The notes under the pieces are model-generated. The model ran no database searches and was not told the origin of the DNA. It was given only the letters and a program-made list of their open reading frames with translations. Below are positions 18,442-25,704 of a DNA stretch of 64,000 nucleotides, piece after piece. The stretch spans positions 124,001 to 188,000 of the forward strand of contig RKQB01000010.1 in NCBI GenBank assembly GCA_003797895.1, in the 5' to 3' direction. Positions within the stretch are counted from its first letter, which is position 1, and each line of letters starts with the position of its first letter. The DNA is from Cyclobacteriaceae bacterium YHN15 (GTDB lineage Bacteria; Bacteroidota; Bacteroidia; Cytophagales; Cyclobacteriaceae). The position numbers and the translations under genes were made by a program.

Positions 18442-18476
18442 AACGAGGGTAAATTTTAGCTTTTTTTACCCTCGCT
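18442..18476. promoter_or_regulatory. Orphan copy of the Fic-gene operator palindrome
   Basis: AACGAGGGTAAA at 18442-18453 and TTTACCCTCGCT at 18465-18476 reproduce the main Fic operator, with one mismatch and the same 11-base spacer. No Fic gene adjoins it. Confidence 0.6.
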
Positions 18477-18540
18477 CTAATCTTAGGAGTAAGCATTACA
18501 CTTGATTAGCATTAGCGCTTCAAAATTCATCAAGCTAAAC

Positions 18541-18639
18541 TATATTTAAATACATATAAAATTGTCTTAAAAATATTGATTATACTTTTTTACATATAAT
18601 ATACTATATTTGACCTGTATTATATTTAAAAACATATAA
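18541..18639. promoter_or_regulatory. Repeated operators and promoter of the HipBST-like module
   Basis: TATATTTAAATACATATAA at 18541-18559 and TATATTTAAAAACATATAA at 18621-18639 match at 18 of 19 bases, 80 bases apart. A partial copy (TTACATATAATATA) lies near 18590. TATATTTG at 18605-18612 fits the Bacteroidota -7 box TAnnTTTG. The right repeat covers the likely transcription start and runs into the ATG, as expected for an autorepressing HipB. Confidence 0.6.
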
Positions 18640-18869
18640 TGAAAAAACTTTCTGATTTTGTAAAGGAACGGAGAAAGGAAACTGGAATGACCCAAGAGGA
18701 ATTTGCGGACCGCTGTGGAGTAGCGCTTACTGTGGTCAGAAAAATCGAGCAGGGAAAGACCAACCTGAATATGGACAAGGTGAACCAAGTATTGATTATG
18801 TTTGGAAATCAACTTGCACCTGTAAGTGTAAGATTATTGAACGATGAGACAAGCAGAGATCTATTATAA
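18639..18869 (+). CDS. hipB: HipB-like HTH antitoxin/repressor of a split Hip module
   Basis: A 76-residue XRE-type helix-turn-helix protein (MTQEEFADRCGVALTVVRKIEQGKTN). This is the usual first gene of Hip toxin-antitoxin modules: it binds the operators upstream and often the toxin complex. It overlaps the next gene by 26 bases, which implies coupled translation. The protein is shorter than E. coli HipB and lacks an obvious C-terminal extension. Confidence 0.85.
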   Translation: MKKLSDFVKERRKETGMTQEEFADRCGVALTVVRKIEQGKTNLNMDKVNQVLIMFGNQLAPVSVRLLNDETSRDLL

Positions 18870-19179
18870 GGATATACTTGCTGGGCTGCTTACCGAAACA
18901 GACGACGGAGAATATGTTTTTCAGTATTCGGGGGATTATGTAAAATCCTATCCGGATCAGTTTATCGCTTTCAGCATGCCCGTGACTGAAAGTCCATATG
19001 TCAGCAAACGCTTATTCCCCTTCTTTGAGGGATTGATACCTGAGGGTTGGCTTTTGGACATTGCTTCCAAAAACTGGAAACTCAACCCCAACGATCGCAT
19101 GGGTCTGCTGCTCGCCTGCTGTCAAAACTGTATAGGTACTGTTCATGTCAAACCATTATCTCAGAACCATGAAGGATAA
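18844..19179 (+). CDS. hipS: HipS-like protein (HipA N-terminal subdomain)
   Basis: The 111-residue protein corresponds to the N-terminal subdomain of HipA, as a separate chain. Recognisable parts are the strand AGLLTETDDGEYVFQYSGDY, the PVTESPY turn and the FPFFEGLIPEGWLLD helix. In the published HipBST modules this free-standing subdomain is HipS, which acts as the antitoxin for HipT. Here it sits between HipB and the kinase, overlapping both (26 bases on the left, 11 on the right if the kinase starts at 19169). Assignment as antitoxin is by analogy only. Confidence 0.8.
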   Translation: MRQAEIYYKDILAGLLTETDDGEYVFQYSGDYVKSYPDQFIAFSMPVTESPYVSKRLFPFFEGLIPEGWLLDIASKNWKLNPNDRMGLLLACCQNCIGTVHVKPLSQNHEG

Positions 19180-20113
19180 GTGTTTATACTGTTATGAACC
19201 AATAGAAGGACAAGGTGATTTTCATCCCAAATGTGCAGCAGCTTTTTTTGGTACAGAAAAAGCCCCTGTTATCCCATATTCCATTCTTGAGATGACAGAG
19301 CTTGCAAAGCAGGTGGTTGATCGTTCTATTTCAGTTCCAGGGGTTCAGCCCAAGTTGTCTCTTTCATTGATCAAAGAAGTACAGGAACATAGTGATCAAC
19401 GGTTAACAGTTGTAGGTGCATTAGGGGGAAATTTTATTTTCAAACCTTCAACTACTGCATTTCCTGAATTACCTGCCAACGAGCACCTGACCATGAGGAT
19501 GGCTGAGGACTTCGGTATTCCTGTGGTTCCTTCATCCCTGATAAAGTTACGATCCGATGAGCTATCCTATATTACCAAGAGGATTGACAGGACAGACGAC
19601 CTTCAGAAGATCCATATGCTTGACATGTTCCAGATCACAGAGGCTTTCGACAAATACAAAAGCTCCATGGAAAAGGTAGGGAAAGCTGTAGGGGAGTACG
19701 CTGCCAATACGCTTCTGGATAAATTGATCCTATTTGAGATCACCGTGTTTTCTTTCCTCACAGGAAACAATGACATGCACCTGAAGAACTTCTCCCTGAT
19801 CGAAACTCCCTCAGGCTGGAAGCTGGCACCAGCTTATGACCTGCTCAATGTCACCATTGCCAATCCTGAGGACAAGGAGGAAATGGCATTGTCTATGGGA
19901 GGCAAAAGAACCAGGTTTAAGAAAATAGATTTTGTACAGTTTGGCCAGAACCTTGGATTGAGAGACAAGCAGATAGAAGGCGTATTCCTGCGTTTTTTAA
20001 AGTTTAAAAAGACTGGAATCAAGTGGATCAGGAATTCATTTCTGTCGGAGGAAATGCAGGAAGCTTACTTGAATTTACTGGAAGAGAGGTATAGGGAATT
20101 CGAAGATAAGTAA
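19169..20113 (+). CDS. hipT: HipT-like Ser/Thr kinase toxin (split HipA)
   Basis: A HipA-type kinase lacking the N-terminal subdomain, which is supplied by the preceding gene. I start it at 19169 (MKDKCLYCYEP); an in-frame ATG at 19145 would add eight residues. A short zinc-finger-like start (CxxC, then HxxC) precedes a gate with RSISVPGVQPK, resembling the phosphorylated Ser-x-Ser loop of HipT. The catalytic loop is NNDMHLKNF and the metal-binding motif APAYDLLN. HipA kinases phosphorylate aminoacyl-tRNA synthetases and halt growth; the target here is unknown. Full length. Confidence 0.85.
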   Translation: MKDKCLYCYEPIEGQGDFHPKCAAAFFGTEKAPVIPYSILEMTELAKQVVDRSISVPGVQPKLSLSLIKEVQEHSDQRLTVVGALGGNFIFKPSTTAFPELPANEHLTMRMAEDFGIPVVPSSLIKLRSDELSYITKRIDRTDDLQKIHMLDMFQITEAFDKYKSSMEKVGKAVGEYAANTLLDKLILFEITVFSFLTGNNDMHLKNFSLIETPSGWKLAPAYDLLNVTIANPEDKEEMALSMGGKRTRFKKIDFVQFGQNLGLRDKQIEGVFLRFLKFKKTGIKWIRNSFLSEEMQEAYLNLLEERYREFEDK

Positions 20114-20225
20114 ATATTTAACTATTGATCTGTTAATCGATCCGACCTGTTCAGATTACTTGAACAAAATATAAATAAGAACAGGTTCAACCCTCATTTT
20201 TATTCCAAAATAACAATTAAAATTA

Positions 20226-20364
20226 TATTTTTGAATTATTAATCATTCACTAATTTGTTTTTTATACTTTTATGAATGATTTATCATACAATGTATTTTT
20301 TTATTTTTTACTACTTATTATTAAGATAATTGATGTATTTTTGAATTGTTAATCATTCATTAAT
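20226..20364. promoter_or_regulatory. Direct-repeat operators upstream of the second Hip module
   Basis: A 29-base unit that begins TATTTTTGAATT, continues with (A/G)TTAATCATTCA and ends (C/T)TAAT, lies at 20226-20254 and again at 20336-20364, exactly 110 bases apart. An inverted half, ATGAATGATT, is at about 20272-20281. Each direct repeat begins with TATTTTTG, which fits the -7 box TAnnTTTG. These are likely HipB binding sites. Confidence 0.55.
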
Positions 20365-20381
20365 CTAATTTATTGATACCA

Positions 20382-20738
20382 ATGCATGAAAAATCATTTA
20401 TAGAATGGAATTCAAAAAGCGACTCTGCCCTGTCCAAACAGATTGGGGCGTTTATAAGGCACCATCGGATGGCGCAGAACAAAACGCAGGATCAGCTTGC
20501 AAAGGAAGCGGGTATCAGCCGCTCCACATTGAGCCTGTTGGAGAGGGGAGAGACGGTGACCGTAGCCACCCTTATCCAGGTTTTGCGGGTTTTGGATCAA
20601 CTGACCATAATGGATGCTTTTGTGGTCCGGGAAAAAATTAGCCCATTGGCTTTGGCCAAACTCCAAAAAAAGAAACGTCAAAGGGCCAGTGGAAAGACAA
20701 TTTTGAATAAAGAGCAATCAGAAGAATCAGACTGGTAG
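20382..20738 (+). CDS. hipB: HipB-like XRE antitoxin of the second Hip module
   Basis: A protein of about 118 residues with a clear XRE helix-turn-helix (RMAQNKTQDQLAKEAG, then ISRSTLSLLERGET) and a lysine-rich C-terminal tail. I prefer the ATG at 20382 (MHEKSF) to 20373. It lies three bases before the HipA gene, in the classical HipBA order, and should repress the operon and neutralise HipA. It differs clearly from the HipB of the preceding split module. Confidence 0.85.
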   Translation: MHEKSFIEWNSKSDSALSKQIGAFIRHHRMAQNKTQDQLAKEAGISRSTLSLLERGETVTVATLIQVLRVLDQLTIMDAFVVREKISPLALAKLQKKKRQRASGKTILNKEQSEESDW

Positions 20739-20741
20739 AAA

Positions 20742-22046
20742 ATGGAAGTTGCTGAGGTGAAAATATGGGGCAAACTTGTAGGTGCAGTGGCCTGGGATCA
20801 GGCCACAGGATCGGCTTTTTTTGAATATGATCCTGAATTCAAACGTTTTGGTTGGGATTTATCGCCTTTGAAGATGCCGATTGCTTCCGGTCAAAACCTG
20901 TTTTCCTTCCCGGAATTGAAAAAGGAACGCAATTCCCTATATGATACCTTTAAAGGCTTGCCGGGACTATTGGCAGATGCCCTGCCGGATAAGTATGGAA
21001 ACCAACTGATCAATATCTGGCTGGCCCAGCAGGGACGGCCACAGGAAAGCATGAATCCCATTGAGATGCTTTGTTTTATAGGGAAAAGGGGCATGGGAGC
21101 ACTGGAGTTTGAACCTGCAGTACTCCCGGAAAATAAGCGTTCATTCTCCATAGAGGTAGACAGTTTGGTAGAAACAGCCAAAAAGCTACTGCATCAGAGG
21201 GAATCCTTTTCCACCAATCTTGAAAAGGACCAACAGCAGGCGGTAATGGAAATCCTTAAGATTGGAACCTCAGCGGGCGGAGCCAGGCCTAAGGCTGTGA
21301 TTGCCTGGAATGAAAAAACCGGTGAGGTGAAATCCGGACAGACCAAAGCGCCGAAAGGTTTTGAGCATTGGCTGATCAAACTGGATGGCGTAAGTGAGGT
21401 ACAGGTGGGATCCAGCCATGGATATGGCAAGGTGGAAATGGCCTATTATCACATGGCCAAGGCCTGTGGAATCTACATGATGCCTTCCCGCCTTTTGGAG
21501 GAAAATGGAAGGGCCCATTTCATGACCCAACGTTTTGACCGGGAGGAGGGAGGCATCAAACACCATATACAGTCCTTTTGTGCCCTGAAGCACTTTGACT
21601 ACAACCTTGTCAACAGTTTCAGTTATGAGCAGCTTTTTCAATGCATGCGTGAATTGAGATTGACCTATGCAGATGCAGAGCAGATGTTTAGGAGGATGGT
21701 CTTCAATGTAATCGCCAGAAACTGTGATGACCATACCAAAAATTTTTCCTTTATGCTCAAGCAGGATGGAAAATGGTCCTTGGCACCAGCTTATGACCTT
21801 TGCCATGCCTACAGACCGGGAAGCGAATGGGTAAGCCAGCATGCGCTAAGCATCAATGGCAAGCGCAAAGACATCCTCAAATCCGATCTGGAAACAATCG
21901 GTGCCTCCATCCGCTGCAAAGATGCCTCGGACATCATTGAGGAAATCAACCAAACGGTCAATCGCTGGAAGGAATTTGCAGATGAAGTTCAGGTTGAACC
22001 CAGGCTCAGAGATGAAATTCAGGAAACGCTTTTGGATTTAAGATGA
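20742..22046 (+). CDS. hipA: HipA Ser/Thr kinase toxin (full length)
   Basis: A 434-residue HipA with its N-terminal subdomain in the same chain (KIWGKLVGAVAWDQATG, FEYDPEFKRFGWDLSP, LPGLLADALPDKYGN). The kinase gate is GTSAGGARPKAVIAW, the catalytic loop RNCDDHTKNFSF, and the metal site APAYDLCHA. HipA enzymes phosphorylate glutamyl-tRNA synthetase or similar proteins and cause growth arrest. It directly follows its HipB gene. All key residues are present, so it should be active. It is the last intact gene before the island's left end. Confidence 0.9.
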   Translation: MEVAEVKIWGKLVGAVAWDQATGSAFFEYDPEFKRFGWDLSPLKMPIASGQNLFSFPELKKERNSLYDTFKGLPGLLADALPDKYGNQLINIWLAQQGRPQESMNPIEMLCFIGKRGMGALEFEPAVLPENKRSFSIEVDSLVETAKKLLHQRESFSTNLEKDQQQAVMEILKIGTSAGGARPKAVIAWNEKTGEVKSGQTKAPKGFEHWLIKLDGVSEVQVGSSHGYGKVEMAYYHMAKACGIYMMPSRLLEENGRAHFMTQRFDREEGGIKHHIQSFCALKHFDYNLVNSFSYEQLFQCMRELRLTYADAEQMFRRMVFNVIARNCDDHTKNFSFMLKQDGKWSLAPAYDLCHAYRPGSEWVSQHALSINGKRKDILKSDLETIGASIRCKDASDIIEEINQTVNRWKEFADEVQVEPRLRDEIQETLLDLR

Positions 22047-22195
22047 TTGTTCTGATATAGAAAATTAAAATCAACTTAAGTCAGGCTGTAGGGTAGGATC
22101 GAATTTAAAGATTTCCTCTACTGTATTATTAACCTTGGAGGAAGATTGTAAGCCTGTCATAAAGTGAACAACAATAGGACTGATTTCCTATTCGT

Positions 22196-22297
22196 CTTAG
22201 CATTCTGGCAGAGGAGGAGAGGGCCGAGCGTTAAGAATTGCTCCAGTGGAGCAATTTAGCGAGGAGCCAGGATGCAGGGCTGCTCCCTCCTCCTCAA
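22196..22297. repeat. Long imperfect palindrome next to the island's left end
   Basis: GCATTCTGGC pairs with GCCAGGATGC (one mismatch), and GAGGAGGAG with CTCCTCCTC. The inner hairpin AATTGCTCC-AGT-GGAGCAATT is perfect. The region lies just outside the left attachment site and would form a strong folded structure in RNA or single-stranded DNA. Its role is unknown; 22047-22195 shows nothing else. Confidence 0.5.
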
Positions 22298-22300
22298 GCA

Positions 22301-22330
22301 AAAAAAGCTGAGCATTTGCTCAGCTTTTTT
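22301..22330 (-). terminator. Former terminator of tRNA-Ser, stranded at the island's left end
   Basis: AAAAAAGCTGAGCA at 22301-22314 pairs with TGCTCAGCTTTTTT at 22317-22330, giving T-runs on both strands. It ends two bases before the left copy of the tRNA-Ser 3' end. That is where a tRNA terminator would lie before the island inserted. Confidence 0.65.
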
Positions 22331-22332
22331 GC

Positions 22333-22353
22333 GCAGAGGAGGAGGGATTCGAA
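22333..22353. other. Left attachment site (tRNA-Ser 3' end copy)
   Basis: The first 20 bases, GCAGAGGAGGAGGGATTCGA, and one more A are identical to 59535-59555. After that the two sites diverge (ATAATCG here, CCCCCGG in the tRNA), as expected for a crossover core. Confidence 0.8.
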
Positions 22354-22404
22354 TAATCGATACAACCAACTGAATATCAGAACTTTATTTTTCATATTTT
22401 TCTG

Positions 22405-22420
22405 AGGTCTCGATTTTCCC
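22405..22420. promoter_or_regulatory. Possible integrase arm-type site, left
   Basis: AGGTCTCGATTTTCCC matches AGGTCTCGATTTTTCC at 59417-59432, near the other end and in the same orientation; another AGGTCTCGAT is at 59395-59404. Being confined to the two island ends suggests binding by the integrase. Confidence 0.5.
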
Positions 22421-22448
22421 CCACGGATTTTTTTCAAAAAATTGTGAT

Positions 22449-22476
22449 GAACGGTAAAAGAAGGGATTCGAACCCT
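22449..22476 (-). other. Degenerate tRNA-Ser 3' fragment inside the left end
   Basis: On the minus strand this reads GTACCAAGGGTTCGAATCCC followed by TTCTTTTACC. It forms a T-arm (AAGGG, loop TTCGAAT, CCCTT) with a 3' acceptor half. It resembles the tRNA-Ser 3' end but is not the same sequence. It is probably a scar of another integration event at a serine tRNA. Confidence 0.5.
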
Positions 22477-22502
22477 TGGTACAAACATCCATTTACCCAT
22501 CC

Positions 22503-23153
22503 TTAAAGTTGCTCAACTGCTTGAACAATGTCAAGTTTAATCAAATCCCAGTATTTCCCTCTAAGGCAAAGTGGGTCCGGTTCACTGTCTGCTCTTTCAA
22601 AATTGCTCATATTCGCCAAGATCAGACTTTTTTCATGATTGTAAGGGTATTTCTGAACATGAAATCCTAACAACTGATCAAGACCATATTTATCCAATAA
22701 TTCATGAATATCCCAAAAGTCTTTCTTTCGCCCCCCCCTTTGGATTACATCAATTTTCATTGCGGCAATCTCAGATATGCTGGCCATTCGTACATTTTCA
22801 TGAATCTCCAACTTTTCTAAAAATGGATCGGTATAATAAAGGTCCAGTTTAATCAAGTTTGTAGAATCCTTTCCTATCAAATAGGACCGTCCAAAACCTA
22901 TATTTACACTTACCGGATCAGAAACATAATTGTAATTTGATCTCAAGAAATCATCAATTGCATCAAAATTTAAACTTCCATATGGCTCTTCAGAAAACAG
23001 ATCAATATCCACGGATATTCTATGACCCAAATGAAGGCTCAATGCTGTTCCACCTACAAGTCTGAATTTTTGTAATTGATCACTCTGCATCACAAATTCT
23101 AAGCATTCTTTAAGCTCTTGATTAACAGTATTCCAATATAAAGTCTTCATCAT
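22503..23153 (-). CDS. AbiEii/AbiGii family nucleotidyltransferase-like toxin
   Basis: A 216-residue nucleotidyltransferase-like protein with the motifs LVGGTALSLHLGHR and VDIDLF near residues 32-53, followed by the K-D-FWDIHELL helix near residue 145. This is the pattern of the AbiEii superfamily of abortive-infection and toxin-antitoxin proteins, which modify tRNA or other targets with nucleotides. It overlaps the HTH gene upstream by four bases (ATGA). The pair forms a likely toxin-antitoxin module, though no AbiEi-type partner is seen and the HTH protein takes its place. Confidence 0.85.
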   Translation of the reverse strand: MMKTLYWNTVNQELKECLEFVMQSDQLQKFRLVGGTALSLHLGHRISVDIDLFSEEPYGSLNFDAIDDFLRSNYNYVSDPVSVNIGFGRSYLIGKDSTNLIKLDLYYTDPFLEKLEIHENVRMASISEIAAMKIDVIQRGGRKKDFWDIHELLDKYGLDQLLGFHVQKYPYNHEKSLILANMSNFERADSEPDPLCLRGKYWDLIKLDIVQAVEQL

Positions 23154-23608
23154 TGAATAGGATCTAATACAGAAACGTCTTGTGAGGCATAAAAATCTTT
23201 GATTAGCTTTTTCTCTTCTTCAGTACCTCTTTCCATTACCCGATCAATTACGTATTGTTTATGTTGAAGCCAATCTATGTTATCGAAGGTCGTATCCCAA
23301 AAAAGGGCTGGTCTCAATCTACTTAAATCTGGTTTGATTTTCTTTGTCAACTTTCTTTTCTCTTCCTTGATGTCATGATATACCTGAAGAATCATCAAAG
23401 TCCCCTCTTCTAAACCTAACGCCTTCTCTATTCTTAATGCAAGGGACGTATTCATGCCTCTTTTTCCATGGGTTATCGCGCTTAATGTTTGAGGATATTC
23501 TCCGATAGAAAGAGCAAAAGGGCCTTTTGCAATTCCTCTCTTCTTTAACTCTCTATCGAGAAATAAACCGGGATGTATGCCTTTGATATATTTCATTCTT
23601 GTATCCAT
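23150..23608 (-). CDS. HigA/XRE-type HTH antitoxin of the AbiEii-like toxin
   Basis: The protein is an XRE-type DNA-binding antitoxin (GIHPGLFLDRELKKRG, then LSIGEYPQTLSAITHGKRGMNTS) of about 152 residues, with a helical C-terminal half that probably contacts the toxin. I choose the start at 23608 (MDTRMKYIKG), because the 45 bases before it are made of repeats (TATAAACA and TGTTTATA at 23617-23650) that look like its operator. The longer frame back to 23653 would run through this operator. It overlaps the toxin gene by four bases. Confidence 0.8.
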   Translation of the reverse strand: MDTRMKYIKGIHPGLFLDRELKKRGIAKGPFALSIGEYPQTLSAITHGKRGMNTSLALRIEKALGLEEGTLMILQVYHDIKEEKRKLTKKIKPDLSRLRPALFWDTTFDNIDWLQHKQYVIDRVMERGTEEEKKLIKDFYASQDVSVLDPIQ

Positions 23609-23616
23609 AATGCAAA

Positions 23617-23650
23617 TATAAACATTTTTGTTTATATAATAATGTTTATA
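23617..23650. promoter_or_regulatory. Inverted-repeat operator of the HTH/AbiEii module
   Basis: TATAAACA at 23617-23624 is followed by TGTTTATA at 23629-23636 and again at 23643-23650, giving overlapping palindromes right before the HTH gene's start. Confidence 0.55.
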
Positions 23651-23749
23651 CATACGGATTGATGACCAAGCAGCTAATGGTTACCTTTTGCTTATTTCAA
23701 AAAAATCCCATTCAATAATTGCTTTTTCTTCCAAGTTCACAAATACAAC

Positions 23750-23770
23750 TTGTTCACGTGACGTGAACAA
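23750..23770. promoter_or_regulatory. Perfect palindrome between divergent modules
   Basis: TTGTTCACGT at 23750-23759 and ACGTGAACAA at 23761-23770 flank a single central G. The half-site GTTCAC is repeated at 23735 and TGAACA at 23781. It lies between the minus-strand HTH/AbiEii module and the plus-strand AbiEi gene and is a probable operator. Confidence 0.6.
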
Positions 23771-23930
23771 ATAAAATAAATGAACAAACAATTCTGACAA
23801 CTTTCCAAAGTTAGGAGAACGAAAACTAATGTTCAAAAAGAAGTTCAGGAAAGAATTAGTTCAACTGAGTTTTGTAGGGGAACCAATCCTGTTTCCTTTT
23901 GGATAAATGCATGAATTTTCAATAATAAAA

Positions 23931-23960
23931 TTGACAATTTTTTCCATTAAGTTACCTTTG
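23931..23960 (+). promoter_or_regulatory. Bacteroidota-type promoter of the AbiEi gene
   Basis: TTG at 23931-23933 and TACCTTTG at 23953-23960 are 19 bases apart, matching the TTG/TAnnTTTG consensus. The ATG begins at 23966, only five bases after the -7 box, which predicts a leaderless transcript. Confidence 0.6.
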
Positions 23961-23965
23961 TCAAT

Positions 23966-24550
23966 ATGGATTCCTTACAAAAACTAAAACGACATTTACG
24001 CCGGGGACAGGTTTATCGCCGTTCTGATTTAGAGCGGTGGTCAAATGCAGTTGATAGGCATTTGAAACACCTCGTTGCGGATGGGACCCTGCGAAAGATG
24101 TCTCAGGGAGTTTATTACTATCCAAAGGAAACTGTCTTTGGAGCAGCCCCGCCGGATGAAGCTAATTTGGTTCGCACCTTCTTAAAAGACGATGAGTTCT
24201 TGATCACCTCTCCTAATTCCTACAATGCATTGGAAATAGGAACTACCCAACTTTATAATAAGCGAGTTGTTTATAACCACAAACGACATGGCGAGTTTGA
24301 ATTGGGTGGCCGGAAATTCTTTTTTCACATGAAGCCGAAGTTCCCTAAGAAAGTTACCCTTGAGTTTCTTTTGGTGGATTTAATCAACAACTTGGATACT
24401 TTGGCGGAAGATAAGACTGCGGTCCTTTCAAAGGCCAGGGAAAAAGCAGCAAAACTTGATTCTGCAAAGCTGAGAAGGACAGTTGCAGCTTATGGAGGCG
24501 CTAAAGCCAAGAAAGTATTTTTCCCGATCTTAGAGGAGCAACATGCCTGA
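23966..24550 (+). CDS. AbiEi-like antitoxin (DUF6088 type)
   Basis: A 194-residue protein with an N-terminal winged helix (RRGQVYRRSDLERWSNAVDRHLKHLVADGTLRKMSQGVYYY, read as one wHTH) and a C-terminal domain typical of AbiEi antitoxins. AbiEi represses its operon and counteracts the AbiEii nucleotidyltransferase. The partner gene directly downstream overlaps by eight bases but is decayed. The antitoxin itself appears intact, so only the antidote half remains. Confidence 0.8.
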   Translation: MDSLQKLKRHLRRGQVYRRSDLERWSNAVDRHLKHLVADGTLRKMSQGVYYYPKETVFGAAPPDEANLVRTFLKDDEFLITSPNSYNALEIGTTQLYNKRVVYNHKRHGEFELGGRKFFFHMKPKFPKKVTLEFLLVDLINNLDTLAEDKTAVLSKAREKAAKLDSAKLRRTVAAYGGAKAKKVFFPILEEQHA

Positions 24551-24814
24551 ACAGTATTTACATGAGCGTATGGATTTCATTGATCTTCTTAGAATCTTGG
24601 AACAGAAGCCTATTTTGAACATAAAAAAGCCCGATTCCCCAAGAAAGATTTGGAATTTCCGGTTTCTGAGAACGAAGCTCTTATTCTCAGTGACCCGGGC
24701 CAAAGGGAAGAATTTGAAAAACGATATAAGGCAACTGCAGCTTTGTATTATAAAGGTCAACCCGAATTCAAAGAACTTTTGGATAAAATCACCAGCAATA
24801 TAAATAGCTTTTGA
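24543..24814 (+). pseudogene. AbiEii toxin with a large internal deletion
   Basis: The frame from 24543 starts like an AbiEii protein (MPEQYLHERMDFIDLL). Near 24600 a different frame resumes with YFEHKKARFPKKDLEF, EEFEKRYKATAALYY and KELLDKITSNINSF before a stop at 24812-24814, which is a typical AbiEii C-terminus. The whole nucleotidyltransferase core is missing, leaving about 90 of the usual 300 codons. The gene is dead. Confidence 0.75.
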
Positions 24815-25010
24815 AGTTGTTGAATTCGGATTGTTTTTTGGCATTTAGCTCTTTCCTGATGTCCTCTTCTCTTCTTTGCTCTCGCCAAAGGGCCTCAAGT
24901 TTTAATCTTTCATCACGCTCTTTTTCACCAATATATTCCAGACTTCCAATGACTCTCCCAAGTTTCTCTTCAAGCTTGGTATATGCAGTATCTCCCCATT
25001 GCTTTTCGAC
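24807..25010 (-). pseudogene. Fragment of a coiled-coil protein related to 27405-28316
   Basis: The stretch VEKQWGDTAYTKLEEKLGRV through RKELNAKKQSEFNNF matches VERQWGDTAHTKLEDKLARV through QKELNARKQTEFNSF of the intact gene at 27405-28316, at roughly two residues in three. The C-terminal half and N-terminus are absent, so this is a leftover of a duplication or of a former element end. It abuts the stop of the dead AbiEii gene. Confidence 0.65.
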
Positions 25011-25089
25011 AGAACTATCTGATCCAATGGCGTGCCTGTGAGCATAAGCTGAAAAACAGGATGTACAGCATCGCCAAGCAGGGGAAAGC

Positions 25090-25311
25090 ATGAGCACTAA
25101 AGCATTAAAACCATGTCCCTTTTGCAGATCGGAAGCGGAACTTGGAAGATATCAGGGAGACGATCTGTCTTCAAATTTTGTGACAGCAAGACCACATTGC
25201 ACCAACAGTAAATGTGGCGCCAGTGTGCTTTCAGTTCATTTGGCAAGACCACAGAAAGTTGCAGATGATGAAGCAATTGAAAAATGGAACAAAGGGGTAA
25301 AGAAATTATGA
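25090..25311 (+). CDS. Lar-like restriction-alleviation zinc protein
   Basis: A 73-residue protein starting KPCPFCRSEAELG, with a later CTNSKCG cysteine pair and the terminal IEKWNKGVKKL. This is the Lar family pattern (CPFC...C..C...W). Lar of the Rac prophage relieves type I restriction by helping the host methylase, and related small zinc proteins are frequent on phages and islands. It overlaps the next ORF by four bases, forming a small operon. Confidence 0.75.
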   Translation: MSTKALKPCPFCRSEAELGRYQGDDLSSNFVTARPHCTNSKCGASVLSVHLARPQKVADDEAIEKWNKGVKKL

Positions 25312-25538
25312 TAACGGTGTATTTAGAAGGAAAAATATCCAAAATGACATTGGAGGAACTTAAGGGTTCCGGGCTCAATGTAATTGTAAACAGGACGAAC
25401 GGTTACAGCCATGACTGGAATGATTCAGAACCGTTTGATGAAGGTCATATTCAATGGAAGGATACCAATCCGACTGTTTGGTGTACCAAAAAACCTGTTG
25501 GTCGTATCATGGGAAGTTCTGTTGTATCATTTACTTGA
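25308..25538 (+). CDS. Small hypothetical protein
   Basis: A 76-residue frame starting MITVYLEGKISKM; the ATG overlaps the Lar-like stop (ATGA), which favours this start over 25284. It has no recognised domain. The C-terminal half contains a Trp-rich stretch (HDWNDSEPFDEGHIQW). It belongs to the cluster of tiny overlapping ORFs after Lar and may be an accessory, phage-type gene. Confidence 0.6.
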   Translation: MITVYLEGKISKMTLEELKGSGLNVIVNRTNGYSHDWNDSEPFDEGHIQWKDTNPTVWCTKKPVGRIMGSSVVSFT

Positions 25539-25545
25539 AATCATT

Positions 25546-25704
25546 ATGAGAGATAACGTCTATTACAAATGGTTTATTGAAAGCCTGTCAAGTGGACAAA
25601 AAGCAGATTATGACCAAATGTCCATCAACCAGCAAAAGGATTGGTACATATCTTATCTGGAAAAGCATTATCATCCTAAATCTTATGAAAAAACATTATT
25701 CTAA
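25546..25704 (+). CDS. Small hypothetical protein
   Basis: A 52-residue frame (MRDNVYYKWFIESLSSGQKA...), eight bases after the previous stop. It is rich in Tyr, Trp and charged residues, with no recognised family. The stop TAA overlaps the ATG of a further 22-codon frame by one base. Confidence 0.5.
   Translation: MRDNVYYKWFIESLSSGQKADYDQMSINQQKDWYISYLEKHYHPKSYEKTLF

Noticed and set aside
21270..21842. 190-codon minus-strand frame inside HipA
   Set aside because: Shadow of the kinase gene; no domain seen.
22196..22297. A further intact tRNA gene at the left island end
   Set aside because: The GAGGAGGAG and CTCCTCCTC arms suggested an acceptor stem, but no anticodon arm or T-arm fits between them.
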